NCBI GenBank assembly: GCA_020072565.1
Contig: JAIQGI010000017.1
Coordinates: forward strand, 1-64,000
Reading direction: 5' to 3'
DNA length: 64,000 bases
Source: Terriglobia bacterium
GTDB lineage: Bacteria > Acidobacteriota > UBA6911
The notes below the pieces were generated by a model. That model saw only the letters and a program-made list of their open reading frames with translations, ran no database searches and was not told the DNA's origin. This document shows positions 39,568 to 47,871 of this stretch, piece after piece. A program made the position numbers and the translations under genes. Position 1 is the stretch's first letter, and the number at the start of each line of letters is the position of its first letter.

Positions 39568-40962
39568 TCATTTTATTTTGACCGTGCTGAGGTACTCGGG
39601 CACGCTGACTTTCCAGCCGAGCTTGCGAATAGCTTCCGCCAGCGCCGCGCTGGATTCAGCCTCACCGTGAACAACGTACGTGTGCTTTGGCGGCTCCCGG
39701 AAGCTGCCCAGCCAGCGCAAAATCTCAGCCGAATCCGCGTGGCGCGAGAATGATTCGATGGCATGGATCTGCGCGCGTACCGGGATCTGCTCCCCGTGGA
39801 TTTTGATCTCCCGGGCCCCATCTTTGAGAATCTGCCCGCGCGTGCCATAGGCTTGGAAGCCCACGAATAGGATCGTATTGCGCGCATCGGGCAGCCGGTA
39901 TTTGAGGTGATGCAGCACGCGACCGCCTGTGGCCATGCCGCTGGCCGAGATGATGATGCAGGGATAGTGCAGGCTGTTGAGCTCCTGAGATTCCTGGGGC
40001 GTATGGACGAATTGGAGATTCGGGCACAGAATGGGGCATTTCCCGGTAGCCCTGAAGACCTCGCGTGCCTCCGCGCTGAGGTCTTCAATATGCCGGCAAT
40101 AAAGCTCGGTCACTGAGATCGCCATCGGGCTGTCGACATACACCGGCAGGTCAGGAATGATCCCTTTGGCTTTCAGGTCCCGGATGGTGTAAAGCAGGAT
40201 CTGGGTCCGGGCCAAAGCGAAGGCGGGCACCACGAGGGAGCCGCCTCGTCGGGCGGTGTTATTGATGACCTCTGCGAGTTCGTGGGGAGCATCCTCCTGG
40301 GGATGCCTTCGGTTCCCGTACGTGGATTCAACCAGGAGATAGTCCGTGCGTTCGACCGCAAATGGATCGGTATCGATGAGTGCGTGGTAGCGCCCCAGAT
40401 CTCCGGAAAACACGATCGATGTGCAGTTGCCGTCTCCGGCCGCCACTTGCACTTCCACAATCGCCGATCCCAGAACATGCCCGGCATCGTGGAACTGGAC
40501 ACGCGAACCATCGGAAAGCTGGAGTGGTTTGCCGTATTCCAGAGGACGCAGGTGCGGCACGCAGCGCTCGGCATCCTGCAGCGTGTAAAGCGGGAGGGCG
40601 GGCTTGTGTTTGCTAAAGCCCTTTTTGTTGGCAAACCGCGCGTCCTCTTCCTGGAGGTGCGCGGCGTCGGCCAGGTTGATTTCGGTGAGCTCCAGCGTTT
40701 CCGGGGTGCTCCAGGCAGGCCCCTGATAGCCTTCCCGTACATACACAGGCAGCATGCCGATGTGATCGATGTGGGCATGCGTCAGGAAAATGTGATCGAG
40801 GGTTGAGGGCTGGACTGGAAGCTTGTCCCAGTTGCGCAGCCGCAATTCCTTGGAGCCTTGAAACATGCCGCAATCCATCAGAAAACGTGTTTTGCCCGTG
40901 TCAACAAGGTATTTGGATCCGGTTACGGTCTGAGATCCGCCGATAAACTGGAGGTAAGCCAT
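39568..40962 (-). CDS. MBL-fold beta-CASP RNA hydrolase
   Basis: 464 aa. The metallo-beta-lactamase motif HAHIDHIG is followed by GHVLGSAIVEV, FSGDLGRYH and the beta-CASP motifs (ESTYGNRRHP, VPAFALARTQ, SASGMATGGRVLHHL, SFSRHADSAEI). C-terminal KHTYVVHGEAESSAALAEAI is the usual dimerisation/RNA-binding part. These resemble the YSH1/CPSF-73-like bacterial RNases that cut or trim RNA. GGAAG precedes the ATG. A gap of 100 bp separates it from the DEDD nuclease gene on the same strand, so an operon link is possible. Confidence 0.92.
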   Translation of the reverse strand: MAYLQFIGGSQTVTGSKYLVDTGKTRFLMDCGMFQGSKELRLRNWDKLPVQPSTLDHIFLTHAHIDHIGMLPVYVREGYQGPAWSTPETLELTEINLADAAHLQEEDARFANKKGFSKHKPALPLYTLQDAERCVPHLRPLEYGKPLQLSDGSRVQFHDAGHVLGSAIVEVQVAAGDGNCTSIVFSGDLGRYHALIDTDPFAVERTDYLLVESTYGNRRHPQEDAPHELAEVINNTARRGGSLVVPAFALARTQILLYTIRDLKAKGIIPDLPVYVDSPMAISVTELYCRHIEDLSAEAREVFRATGKCPILCPNLQFVHTPQESQELNSLHYPCIIISASGMATGGRVLHHLKYRLPDARNTILFVGFQAYGTRGQILKDGAREIKIHGEQIPVRAQIHAIESFSRHADSAEILRWLGSFREPPKHTYVVHGEAESSAALAEAIRKLGWKVSVPEYLSTVKIK

Positions 40963-41085
40963 GATCTTCCTTTCGTATCAGGACGCGCGGTGAAACGTGG
41001 CAGAGTCTGTGGGATTCCCCCTTTGTTGTCAAGCACGCGCAAACCGACATCCTGAGGTTGTAGGAAGCAGCAACGAAGTGATAAA

Positions 41086-41104
41086 CTCCGATACCTATTC
41101 GGAG
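41086..41104 (+). promoter_or_regulatory. Hairpin covering the ribosome-binding site of the ABC ATPase gene
   Basis: CTCCGA-TACCTAT-TCGGAG: a perfect 6-bp stem. The right arm holds GGAG, the only ribosome-binding-site candidate, 12 nt before ATG 41117. It could be an operator or hide the site in the mRNA. Confidence 0.3.
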
Positions 41105-41116
41105 CATTAAGCTGCC

Positions 41117-41782
41117 ATGATCAAGCTGCAGAACGTCGAAAAATATTTTGAACACGGTATCACAAAAACCTGGGTGCTGCGCCGCATCGACCTGAATGTG
41201 AAGGAAGGCGAGTTTATATCCATCATGGGTCCGTCAGGAGCCGGCAAGTCCACGCTTCTGCACATCCTGGGAATGTACGATAGTGCGTGGAACGGGGAGT
41301 ATTACTTTACGGACGTTCCCGTGCACAAGCTCAAACAGAAGGAGCGGGCCGATCTGCACAAGCGTAACATCGGATTCGTGTTCCAGAGCTATCACCTGCT
41401 GGATAACCTGACGGTTTATGAAAACCTGGATCTTCCCCTCTCCTATCGTAACCTCGCCAGGAAGGAGCGGGAAAGCCTCGTGTGCGACGTGCTGGACCGG
41501 TTCCAGATCGTGGGCAAAAAAGACCTATATCCCACCCAACTCTCCGGCGGGCAGCAGCAACTGGTCGCGGTCGCCCGGGCCGTCATTGCCAGCCCCAAGG
41601 TGATTCTGGCAGATGAACCCACAGGAAATCTGCACTCCAGTCAGGGCAAAGAGATCATGGATCTCTTCAGGAAGCTCAATGACGAGGGGACAACGATCAT
41701 CCAGGTGACCCATTCGGAAAGGAACGCCTCCTACGGCTCCAAAATCATACAATTATCGGACGGATGGATCGTAAGCCAGTAG
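41117..41782 (+). CDS. ABC transporter ATP-binding protein (LolD/MacB-type)
   Basis: 221 aa. Walker [11 protein letters not shown]-loop [17 protein letters not shown], signature [15 protein letters not shown] (the usual Arg after SGGQQQ is Leu), Walker [12 protein letters not shown] and switch His in VTHSERN. The DEPTGNLHS form and the small size fit ATPases of MacB/LolCDE/FtsE-like systems. No permease gene is adjacent; the next gene encodes a membrane protein of another type, starting about 50 bp downstream. It may energise a permease encoded elsewhere or act with that neighbour. Confidence 0.88.
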   Translation: MIKLQNVEKYFEHGITKTWVLRRIDLNVKEGEFISIMGPSGAGKSTLLHILGMYDSAWNGEYYFTDVPVHKLKQKERADLHKRNIGFVFQSYHLLDNLTVYENLDLPLSYRNLARKERESLVCDVLDRFQIVGKKDLYPTQLSGGQQQLVAVARAVIASPKVILADEPTGNLHSSQGKEIMDLFRKLNDEGTTIIQVTHSERNASYGSKIIQLSDGWIVSQ

Positions 41783-41820
41783 GCGGTGCCCACTACTTAT
41801 TGCCAGATGCCAACTGCTGG

Positions 41821-41826
41821 TACAAT
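41821..41826 (+). promoter_or_regulatory. Possible extended -10 before the DHH-like/CPBP-like fusion gene
   Basis: TGGTACAAT (extended -10) ends 6 nt before ATG 41833. A weak TTGCCA lies 15 bp upstream of the -10. If used, the transcript would be essentially leaderless, which would explain the absence of a ribosome-binding site. Confidence 0.3.
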
Positions 41827-41832
41827 CACTGC

Positions 41833-43659
41833 ATGAAAAAGTCTGACGTCGGCGACGAGGTTGCTGGTCTCGGGGAAAGCAAGCGGGGTCCGCGGCGCCT
41901 GGCAGATGCCGCAGGCGGAGTTCTGAAATCCTCCATGCCGGGCGCCCAGGGAGAACGGCCCGGCGGGTTGCCGGAACGATATGCGATCAGAGAGCAGGAG
42001 AAAGGCCGCGTACTCGTGTGCGTGGAAGCGCCCACTCTTGAGGTGCGCGTGGAGCGAGGCTCCAGCGTCAATGCGGCGGCAGCGCGCAAATCACCCCCAG
42101 GGTCGATCTTCCTCGACGGGGCCGCGCAAGCCGAGCCGTTTATCGACAGCGAGAAACAGGTGTTCAACCTCGACCATCATGAGGGCTGCGTGCGAGACTT
42201 CACGCTGGCCACGTGCGAGCAGGCCATGGTTCTGGTGCGCATGGGACTTGACTTGCGCAAGCGCGATTGGACGATTTATGCAAACGAGCCGGATCTCGAC
42301 ACCGTGCTCGCAATCTGGGTCCTGCTCAACCACATCCGCCTGAACGATGAGAATCCGGTGTTCCGGCAGACCGTCATGCCGCTCGTGCGCCTGCAGGGTG
42401 CCATCGACGCGCATGGTCTGGAAATGCAGGAGTTGGTCGCCTTCCCACCCAGACTGTACCTCGACACCTTCGCCCAGCTCGAACGTCTGCGCGCGCGCGA
42501 GGTGGAACTGAAACGCGAGGGGCGGTGGCACGATGTCGATTACCTGAGCTATACACTCGAGGTGCTGCGCGAGATCGACAACCTGGTCTACTCGTCTCTG
42601 GATTTCGAAAAAACACTGGAAGTCCAGGAATTGGCGCATGCCACAATCGCAGATCATTGGCTGGTCATCGCCTGCCGGTCTGAGGCCGGGATCTACGAAG
42701 TGGAGCAGCACCTGCGCCGCCTTCACGGAGAACGCCTGGGAATCATCCTGCTGCAGAAGGACGATTCAGCCTACACGTTGCGGCGTGTCAACCACTTTCT
42801 TCCGGTCAGTCTGGAAGCGATCTATGAGAGGCTCAACGCGACGGATCCGGCAGTGGGAGGGCCCCGCTCCGGCAATCGTTGGGGCGGTTCGGAGGAAATC
42901 GGCGGCTCGCCGCGCCTTACGGGCTCAGGCTTGGCCGCCGAGCAGATCATCGAAATTTGTGGCACGCCATTCCGGAGGCCCAGTCGCGCCCATACCGCGG
43001 CAAGCATAGTACAGGCGCTTGCTGCCAGCCTGATTGTTTTGATCGCTGCCGTGAGTGTCATAGCGCTGCACGGGTTTCTGCGCCGGCCGTTCCCTGCGCT
43101 GGCAGATGTATTCGTGGAAAGAACGGGCCTCTACGCTGCAGTGCTGGGGAGCTTGAATCTTGCCGTCTTGCTGCTGCCATGGGACAAGTGGGGCGAATAT
43201 GGATTGCGCCTCCCCTCGGGTTTTGACTGGCTGTATCTTGTCCCGGGCGCGGCGATCGCCAGCCTGGCAGGGGGTGAGTGGTTCACGGCGGCATTCTCAC
43301 CGGGCCCGACCTTGCTGAACTGTGCGACCGGCGGCAAGATGCTCACGATCCTGGTGTTCGCTGTCTCGGCGGAGTTGCTCTTTCGAGGGACGGTGCACGG
43401 GATCCTGGCCCAGGTCTTTGCGACTCAGAAGACCGGCGGGCGCTGGTATGTGTCGTGGCCCGTGGCGATATCGAGCGTAGTCTACGCGTTCTGGACGCTG
43501 GTTCCCTTCCAGGCTTCCACTGTGCCGACGGGCCTGGTGACCGGCATCGCCGCGGTTCTGTTCGGCATTTTCTGCGGAATCGCGCGCGAACGCTCCGGCA
43601 GCCTCCTGCCCCCGATCCTGATCCATTGCGCCTGCTTGCTCATCCCGGCGCTCATCTGA
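41833..43659 (+). CDS. Fusion of DHH-like domain and CPBP-like membrane domain
   Basis: 608 aa from ATG 41833; an in-frame ATG at 41764 would overlap the ABC gene. The N-terminal soluble part has FNLDHHEGCVRDFTLATCEQ (DHH at 114-116) and YANEPDLDTVLAIWVLLNHI (D154, D156), both resembling DHH phosphoesterase motifs but in reversed order. The C-terminal part (from about 395) has seven or so hydrophobic segments and SAELLFRGTVHGIL, like CPBP (CAAX-type) intramembrane proteases, where EExxxR is expected; here Ala replaces the first Glu. Later IHCACLL keeps the His but not the usual Asn. It may be a non-proteolytic member. The combination is not one I recognise, and function is unknown. Confidence 0.7.
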   Translation: MKKSDVGDEVAGLGESKRGPRRLADAAGGVLKSSMPGAQGERPGGLPERYAIREQEKGRVLVCVEAPTLEVRVERGSSVNAAAARKSPPGSIFLDGAAQAEPFIDSEKQVFNLDHHEGCVRDFTLATCEQAMVLVRMGLDLRKRDWTIYANEPDLDTVLAIWVLLNHIRLNDENPVFRQTVMPLVRLQGAIDAHGLEMQELVAFPPRLYLDTFAQLERLRAREVELKREGRWHDVDYLSYTLEVLREIDNLVYSSLDFEKTLEVQELAHATIADHWLVIACRSEAGIYEVEQHLRRLHGERLGIILLQKDDSAYTLRRVNHFLPVSLEAIYERLNATDPAVGGPRSGNRWGGSEEIGGSPRLTGSGLAAEQIIEICGTPFRRPSRAHTAASIVQALAASLIVLIAAVSVIALHGFLRRPFPALADVFVERTGLYAAVLGSLNLAVLLLPWDKWGEYGLRLPSGFDWLYLVPGAAIASLAGGEWFTAAFSPGPTLLNCATGGKMLTILVFAVSAELLFRGTVHGILAQVFATQKTGGRWYVSWPVAISSVVYAFWTLVPFQASTVPTGLVTGIAAVLFGIFCGIARERSGSLLPPILIHCACLLIPALI

Positions 43660-43701
43660 ACCAGCCATCCGCGCAAACGAGCGTCCGGTTCCGACTTTGT
43701 C

Positions 43702-44265
43702 TCAGCGGGCTCTGGTTGCCCCTCCCAGCAGCTTCTTCTGGAAGTATTCGATTGCCTGCAGGGTTTTCTGCGCTTCTCTCTTCGCCCCGATAAAATCTCC
43801 CTGGTTCATCCCGTCGTCGACAATCTTGATTCGCTTGTCGACATCATCACATGCAGCCTGAAACTCCTTTTTGGCCGCACCTGCCAGCCGGGCGGGAGTC
43901 ACGGCAGCTTTGAAGGCGGCATAGTTGGTCGCGATCCCCGCCTGCAGGTCTTGGACCTGTTTCTGCATCGATGCCCGCTCGGCCTTGGCGATGTCCCTGG
44001 CCTTTGTGAGACGGGCTTTGGCGGTAATGAAAGAGGTGGCGGCGGAGGCATATTGCTGTTTTGCCAGGCGATCCTGAGCCTGGTCCCAGGCTTCTTTGGC
44101 GCTCTTCCACTCGCCGGGGGCGTACTGTTCGGCACGCTGCTCCATTGCCTGATTCATTGCGTCGGCTGCAAGCTTGATCTGTTCATCAGGTCGTGAAGCG
44201 CAGGCATAGCACAAGAGAACGAGAAAAACACAAGCGGTGGTCAGAATACGAAATGAGTTGTTCAT
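43702..44265 (-). CDS. Probable lipoprotein, DUF4398-like helical (paralogue A)
   Basis: 187 aa from MNNSFRILTTACVFLVLLCY, preceded by GGAGGC. A lipobox-like YAC-AS follows the hydrophobic segment, so it is probably lipid-anchored, although Tyr at -2 is atypical. The rest is helical and Ala/Lys/Gln-rich (PGEWKSAKEAWDQAQDRLAK, SFITAKARLTKARDIAKAER), like DUF4398/TolA-type periplasmic helical proteins. Paralogue B lies 29 bp upstream with the same layout (DAxNQA, W..A..AW..A, AKxxxxKARDIAK). Function unknown; an envelope scaffold is possible. Confidence 0.75.
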   Translation of the reverse strand: MNNSFRILTTACVFLVLLCYACASRPDEQIKLAADAMNQAMEQRAEQYAPGEWKSAKEAWDQAQDRLAKQQYASAATSFITAKARLTKARDIAKAERASMQKQVQDLQAGIATNYAAFKAAVTPARLAGAAKKEFQAACDDVDKRIKIVDDGMNQGDFIGAKREAQKTLQAIEYFQKKLLGGATRAR

Positions 44266-44294
44266 AGTTGCCTCCGCGTCCCTCAATTCAGGAT

Positions 44295-44846
44295 CTACTT
44301 TTTAAAGAATTCCTGTTGAGTGTCCCAGACTTCCCTCACGGTCTTATCAACGAGATATTTGGCCTCGGCATATTGCCCGTTCTGGACCTGCTCGGTCACC
44401 TTGGCGACGCTGTCTTCGATCTGCTTTATGGCAGCATCGAATTCCTTCTTGCGGGCAGGCGAAAGCTTGCCGGCCGCAGGATTGTCCTTCAAATCACTCT
44501 TGAGCCTTATGGTGATGGTTTCCTTCATGGAATTGATATAATTAACGGCGACCTCACGTTTGCTCTTAGCGACATCCCGGGCTTTCACGAAGTTGGTTTT
44601 GGCCTTCAATAGCAATCTGTCCGCTTCTCCATAACTCTTGGCGTCAATTTTGCGATTGGCTTCTTGCCAGGCCTGCTCCGCCGGATTCCAAAAATCCGGG
44701 GCAAACTGGTCGGCATGTTCGGCGGTAGCCTGGTTTCTGGCGTCCTGGGTCAAGAGGAACATTTGCGACGGCTGCCCGGAGCAGCCAAAAACAAAGAACG
44801 CCAAGGGAACAATCATCGAAAGGAGAAAAACATGCGAGTGCTTCAT
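44295..44846 (-). CDS. Lipoprotein, DUF4398-like helical (paralogue B)
   Basis: 183 aa from MKHSHVFLLSMIVPLAFFVF with lipobox VFGC-SG and GGAGGCCACA before the ATG. A helical body (ARNQATAEHADQFAPDFWNP, AEQAWQEANRKIDAKSYGEA, KARDVAKSKREVAVNYINSM) parallels paralogue A along its full length. The two genes are in tandem on the same strand and arose by duplication. An upstream frame extension has no signal peptide in front and was rejected. Confidence 0.77.
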   Translation of the reverse strand: MKHSHVFLLSMIVPLAFFVFGCSGQPSQMFLLTQDARNQATAEHADQFAPDFWNPAEQAWQEANRKIDAKSYGEADRLLLKAKTNFVKARDVAKSKREVAVNYINSMKETITIRLKSDLKDNPAAGKLSPARKKEFDAAIKQIEDSVAKVTEQVQNGQYAEAKYLVDKTVREVWDTQQEFFKK

Positions 44847-45123
44847 TGTGGCCTCCGCAGAGTCCGGCGGGATGTCCGCACGGCACTTGAAACCTCGTAG
44901 TATCACGCCGGGATGGCAAGAAATCTCTACCGGCGCTGCTCTTGAGCCTGTGTGAGATAATGCAAGGAATAGTGACTGCTTAACGCCTCTATTTCACACC
45001 GGCCGCGCAAAAAAGTCAAACTGCTAAATTGGCCGGAACGGGGGCATCCCGAGTTTTCGGCGCCATCTGACCACCGCCCCTGTCGTGAGCGGAAATCCGG
45101 AATGCCTCCTTTTCGCGGACCTG
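44847..45123. other. Intergenic region without visible feature
   Basis: About 280 bases between the lipoprotein pair and the M14 peptidase gene, all on the minus strand. No frame, repeat or clear terminator was found. Confidence 0.35.
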
Positions 45124-47772
45124 TTACCGATTTTGGGATGAATCGATGGCGGAGGTCAGAATGGCATTGAAGAGCAGTTTGAAGGTAGCATAAGGCTGGG
45201 CGCGCTGCTGCACTTTCAAGGGCATCAGCACCATCCGGCCCTTGCCCAGCTTCACCTCCGCTACCGCCACCTTGTTGGCGAGAAAGGACTCTCCTTGCAG
45301 CCAGCCGCTTCGTAGAATCTTTTCGTTCGGATAGCGTACCACGCTGGTGGCTTGCATGGTGGAAGATGGAGCCGCTTCCAGAGCCATCGAGTTCGTAAAA
45401 TAGGAGTCTATGTCTTCCTTCAGTCCATAGCCGATCGGGTGGGTATTGTCTACCAGAACACGGAGCACCGAACCCGGGCAGAAGAACTCTTCCCGCTTCA
45501 GCCCCTGCAAACCGTCTTTGTAGGGAGCCGCAAACCTGTCAATCAGGAGGGTCGAACTCCGGCCGATCGTAATCACGCTGCCGCCGCCTTCGATGAAGGC
45601 TTGCAGTGCCTTCAGACCGGACTCACCGATGCCGCCTCGATACTGTTCCGGGACGTTTTGTCCGGTCGCACCGTTTATGATCTGCTGGGCAGCCACATCG
45701 GGGAAGAGGATGACGTCGAACTTCTCGGAGGGATTTCCATTACGCAGATCCTCCGGATGCACGGTCACGAACGGGAAGTCGTTCTGCTCCAGCAGCCATC
45801 GGGTCCAGCCTTCATCCATGTTGCCGCCGCCCCATGGTTGGTAAAGCGCGGTACGCGGGCTGCGGATGCGCATCGCCGCCAGGCTGGCGGGAACATCCGC
45901 CGCCATGGCATCAATGCCGAGCGACTTGGTCAGCCCTGCCATGGTGGAGGCCAGATCACTGCCTCCGCGCACAATGATGGTGCCGGCCGGACAGCTCTTC
46001 CCGCCCACCGTAGCGGGCGCGGTCAGCCAGGACACCTGATAACCACCTTTGAGCAGGCGGTTGACTGCCACGAGGCTGTTGTTGGGTTCATGACTCAGCA
46101 CATACGCCGAGCCTTGGCCTGTGATCTGCCCCGCCGGCAGCCCGATGGCGTCCATTTTCCTGAGGTTCGCATCGAAGGGCTTTTTGACGAAAATGGTGTT
46201 GACACCCATTTGCATGCCGAGAGACCAGCCTGCCACATCATAAGGCGGCCGTGGCGACACGCCCGGCGCAGGCGAGATTTTGGGGTATACCTGGGCTTCG
46301 AGCATATCTTTGGCATAAGCGCGGAAGGGCTGCGCCAGCAGGATCACATATGTGCCCGCCGGATAGCTGACGTCGTCGGCCGAGAAGGCGGCCTGTGCCT
46401 GGTGCACTTCCACGCCGCCCATGGCCAGTGTCTGCAGCAACTTCACGACTGTGGGCTGGTCGGACTGATCGCGCGGAACCACAATCGCGTAAGGATCCCC
46501 TTTCTTCCCCGTTTCGATCTGCCGCTTGCCCGCGATATAGAGTCCATCGAGGAGCTGGGTGCGAAGATTGGCCGTGGTCTGAAGAAGCCCGAAGGTGGCA
46601 ATCTCATCGTAATCCACGATGTCGCGCAGCGTCCAGCGGCCTCCCAACCACGGGCGCGGGTAGTTCGCGCGGAATTGCAGGTCGTTGGGCGGAGGCTGCG
46701 GACCGCCTGAGCCACGACCCCCGCGTCCCCCGCCGCCGCCGGCGGGCGGCGTCTGTCCGGGCTGCGCCCTGAGCTGTTCGATTGGAGTGGCTAGATTCGC
46801 GGAAGCCACTTCCGTGAGCAAGCCCAGCATGTTGTGCCACCAACCCGCCCATGCCATGGCTCCTTCCCACCAGTACGTGTACGACTCTCCGTAGACGATC
46901 CCTTCTTTGCCGGCACGCTCGAGAGCCGCACCCTGCGCGAATCCCAGCAACCCGGTATTGCGGTAGATCAACGGATCGACGTTCGGATTGATCGGATCGC
47001 TCGCCGGCATGACGAATATTCGGGCTCCGTTTCCTCCCATCTGGTGCTCGTCCAGCCAGACCTCAGGAAGCCATTCCCGGTACAGGATGTTGCCAATGAG
47101 CTGGGTCTCCTTTTGGGTAAACATGTAAGCGTCGCGGTTGTTGTCGTGCCCGACGTACGGATGGTAGAGCCAGGGCATTTGGGAGTTTTCATAAGGTGTG
47201 CCGAGGTTTTTGTTGTACCAGTCGATGACCATGATCTGGCCATCGGGGTTGAGGCTCGGCACAAGGAGGAAAATCACATTGTCCAGAATCGACTGGATCT
47301 CGGGCGTTTTCTCGGTGGCCAGCCGGTAAACAGCTTCGGGCGTCATCTGGTTGGCACCGATCTCGGTGGCATGAATGCTGCAGGTAACCAGGACGAAGAT
47401 CCGCGCCTGCTGAACCAGATCCTGGGCCTCTTTGTCCGAGGCAATCGTCCTGGGATCGAACAGCCTCCGATTGATCTGCTTGTAGCGCTCGATGTTTTTC
47501 AGATTGGCGGGCGAAGAGATCACCAGAAGCACAAAGGGATTGTTGTTGGTCGTCTTGCCGACCTCCTTGAAAAGCACGCGGTCGGAGCGCTTTGCAATCG
47601 CCTGGAAGTATTCGAGCTGCTTATCCCAGCGTACGAGCTTTTTATCCGCTCCAACGGCATGGCCGAAGAACTGCGCCGGCGTCTGAAGCGACTGCCCGAA
47701 GGCAAGAGCGCCGGATATGACAACAGCTACAAAGATCGACAACCAAGCGGTTGATTTGCGTGTGACACCCAT
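45124..47772 (-). CDS. Secreted M14-family zinc carboxypeptidase-like protein
   Basis: 882 aa. A signal peptide (SIFVAVVISGALAFGQ) is followed by an M14 catalytic domain: the zinc pair HATE (134-137) in SIHATEIGANQMTPE, LLVPSLNPDG, YHPYVGHDNNRDAYM and EVWLDEHQMG (third ligand region near 239). A Gly/Pro-rich linker lies near residues 345-370. The C-terminal half (DVILFPDVAAQQI, GGGSVITIGRSS) resembles a glutamine-amidotransferase-like domain. Large M14 proteins of this type are typical of Acidobacteriota and Bacteroidota and probably degrade peptides in the periplasm or outside. GGAGG precedes the ATG. It lies upstream of the lipoprotein pair and downstream of the DPP III gene on one strand. 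Confidence 0.88.
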   Translation of the reverse strand: MGVTRKSTAWLSIFVAVVISGALAFGQSLQTPAQFFGHAVGADKKLVRWDKQLEYFQAIAKRSDRVLFKEVGKTTNNNPFVLLVISSPANLKNIERYKQINRRLFDPRTIASDKEAQDLVQQARIFVLVTCSIHATEIGANQMTPEAVYRLATEKTPEIQSILDNVIFLLVPSLNPDGQIMVIDWYNKNLGTPYENSQMPWLYHPYVGHDNNRDAYMFTQKETQLIGNILYREWLPEVWLDEHQMGGNGARIFVMPASDPINPNVDPLIYRNTGLLGFAQGAALERAGKEGIVYGESYTYWWEGAMAWAGWWHNMLGLLTEVASANLATPIEQLRAQPGQTPPAGGGGGRGGRGSGGPQPPPNDLQFRANYPRPWLGGRWTLRDIVDYDEIATFGLLQTTANLRTQLLDGLYIAGKRQIETGKKGDPYAIVVPRDQSDQPTVVKLLQTLAMGGVEVHQAQAAFSADDVSYPAGTYVILLAQPFRAYAKDMLEAQVYPKISPAPGVSPRPPYDVAGWSLGMQMGVNTIFVKKPFDANLRKMDAIGLPAGQITGQGSAYVLSHEPNNSLVAVNRLLKGGYQVSWLTAPATVGGKSCPAGTIIVRGGSDLASTMAGLTKSLGIDAMAADVPASLAAMRIRSPRTALYQPWGGGNMDEGWTRWLLEQNDFPFVTVHPEDLRNGNPSEKFDVILFPDVAAQQIINGATGQNVPEQYRGGIGESGLKALQAFIEGGGSVITIGRSSTLLIDRFAAPYKDGLQGLKREEFFCPGSVLRVLVDNTHPIGYGLKEDIDSYFTNSMALEAAPSSTMQATSVVRYPNEKILRSGWLQGESFLANKVAVAEVKLGKGRMVLMPLKVQQRAQPYATFKLLFNAILTSAIDSSQNR

Positions 47773-47871
47773 GAACCACCTCCGATGCGATCCACGAGGG
47801 CTTCAGTGACTCCGAAGAGGCTCATCCATAGTCTCGCCGGTCCTCGAGGCCTTCGCGGTCTGATATTGTCG

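Noticed and set aside
41764-41832. Earlier start for the DHH-like/CPBP-like fusion
   Set aside because: It overlaps the ABC ATPase end, adds residues of odd composition and has no ribosome-binding site; ATG 41833 has a promoter-like element just upstream.
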